In this document: piece after piece, positions 63,194 through 64,000 of the stretch | Layout of the letters: every line of letters begins with the position of its first letter | Position numbering within the stretch: position 1 is the stretch's first letter | Assembly: GCF_039536205.1 (NCBI RefSeq) | Contig: NZ_BAAAYL010000001.1 | Span: 6,014,001 to 6,078,000, forward strand | Direction: 5' to 3' | Length of the DNA: 64,000 nt | Source of the DNA: Streptomyces sannanensis | GTDB taxonomy: Bacteria > Actinomycetota > Actinomycetes > Streptomycetales > Streptomycetaceae | Notes under the pieces: model-generated | The model's database searches: none | What the model saw: the letters and a program-made list of their open reading frames with translations, nothing else | What the model was told of the DNA's origin: nothing | Translations under genes and position numbers: made by a program

Positions 63194-64000
63194 CTACACC
63201 AGATCGCTCGGGTCGGTGTTGGCGCCGCACAGTACGACGGCGACCTTCTCGCCGTGCCGGGGTGTGTAACCGTGCGATGCGGTGAGGCCGGCGAGCGCGG
63301 TGGCTGCGGCGTGCTCGACCGCGATGCGGCGGTCGTCCCACAGGGCCTGGCGGACGCGAGTGATCTCCGCGTCCGGTACGAGGAGGGATTGCACACCGTC
63401 CTGCTGGGCGGCGTGCAGGGCCATTCGGGAGGCTCTGCGGGCGCCGAGAGAGTCGGCCGCGACAGAGTCGACGGTGACATCCGCCAACTGGCCTGTAGCA
63501 AGGGCGGCGTTGAGCGCGCGGCAGTTCTCCGGTTCGACCGCGACGGTCCGTATGCCGTGGTGATGCGCGGCAGTGGCCACTCCGGCGAACAGCCCACCGC
63601 CCCCGACCGAGACCACCACGGTGTCGAGGTCGGGGATCTGCTGGAGCACCTCGTCCAGCAGGGTGCCGGCCCCGGCGGCGATCAGCGGATGGTCGTAGGC
63701 GTGGGAGGCCAGCGCGCCGGTGGCATGCGTGAAGTCCTCGCAGGCGGCGAGGGCTTCGGCGTACTCGGTGCCGGCCAGACGCACGTCCGCCCCGTAGGAG
63801 CGGAGCTTGGCGACCTTCACCGGCGGAGCGGTTTCGGGAACGAAAACGGTGGCGGTCACGCCCTGTTGCCGGGCGGCCCACGCGCATGCGAGGCCGGCGT
63901 TGCCGCCGGAGGCGATGGTCACTCCGGCGTCCGGAAGCGTGCCGGCCTCGCGGTGGGCCTGAATGAAGTTCTGTGCACCACGGGCCTTGAAGGAGCCTGT
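63194..64000 (-). CDS. PLP-dependent threonine/serine dehydratase-like enzyme (partial)
   Basis: The gene runs off the right end of the window; its 5' part is not present. The visible 268 residues start TGSFKARGAQNF, in which the lysine is the PLP Schiff base. ASGGNAGLACAWAA (phosphate cup), VVVSVGGGGLFAG and the C-terminal VVLCGANTD follow. It belongs to fold-type II dehydratases/ammonia-lyases of L-threonine or L-serine. The substrate is not certain. Confidence 0.88.
   Translation of the reverse strand, partial: TGSFKARGAQNFIQAHREAGTLPDAGVTIASGGNAGLACAWAARQQGVTATVFVPETAPPVKVAKLRSYGADVRLAGTEYAEALAACEDFTHATGALASHAYDHPLIAAGAGTLLDEVLQQIPDLDTVVVSVGGGGLFAGVATAAHHHGIRTVAVEPENCRALNAALATGQLADVTVDSVAADSLGARRASRMALHAAQQDGVQSLLVPDAEITRVRQALWDDRRIAVEHAAATALAGLTASHGYTPRHGEKVAVVLCGANTDPSDLV

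Noticed and set aside
61506..63887. 793-codon minus-strand frame
   Set aside because: It is mostly antisense to the propeller protein; only the short Tn3-like piece at 62992-63160 looks real.
1..64000. tRNA, rRNA or CRISPR array
   Set aside because: No cloverleaf with conserved T-loop, no rRNA core sequence and no spaced direct-repeat array was seen while reading both strands.

Overview
The window is chromosomal DNA of a Streptomyces or a very close relative. It has high G+C, many GTG starts and complete Streptomyces-type syntenic blocks: gylR-metH, then the Pup-proteasome locus (arc, dop, pup, HNH gene, prcB, prcA, pafA, pafB, pafC) followed by tatA, tatC and helY. I saw no rRNA, tRNA or CRISPR array.

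Region 1 (1-31,600) is conserved core. It holds gylR, methionine synthase metH behind a foldable leader, a HAD phosphatase, a family-5 solute-binding lipoprotein, an orphan NarL-type response regulator, a stand-alone Fe-S RecB-type nuclease diverging from an M50/CBS membrane protease, and tRNA m1A58 methyltransferase. The pupylation machinery comes next: ATPase ARC, Dop, Pup, 20S beta and alpha subunits and the ligase PafA. An HNH/endonuclease-VII-like gene sits between pup and prcB and overlaps prcB. A LacI regulator and MFS exporter sharing one operator sit between prcA and pafA. Two FKBP prolyl isomerases, the WYL regulators PafB and PafC, the Tat translocase genes and a Ski2-like helicase follow. 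Protein tagging and degradation, DNA-damage regulation and secretion genes therefore lie together.

Region 2 (31,600-47,100) is accessory. A PucR regulator precedes two large secreted proteases in tandem, one S8 (subtilisin) and one S53 (sedolisin). They share almost the same C-terminal modules and the same flanks. The S8 gene still carries, just upstream, the signal-peptide start of a sedolisin-type gene, so the pair looks like a duplication followed by exchange of the catalytic domain. TnpB/IS605-type debris, a broken AAA ATPase, an ankyrin protein, an orphan protein resembling a type ISP restriction specificity domain, and the hmgA-gntR pair with a palindromic operator follow.

Region 3 (47,100-64,000) mixes working operons with decayed genes. 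Intact units are a class F sortase with a low-complexity secreted partner, an aldehyde/alcohol dehydrogenase pair, the lutABC lactate operon, a Nudix hydrolase, a secreted TolB-like propeller protein and a PLP-dependent dehydratase cut by the window end. Remnants include a CitMHS transporter with a nonsense codon, a TPR protein, a frameshifted CDI-like toxin tail beside an intact DUF4253 gene, an ArsR/MFS pair fused by deletion, pieces of four genes at 59,445-60,830 and a Tn3-type transposase scrap. Two MITE-like elements with different terminal repeats but a shared core lie at 54,895-55,115 and 56,113-56,284.
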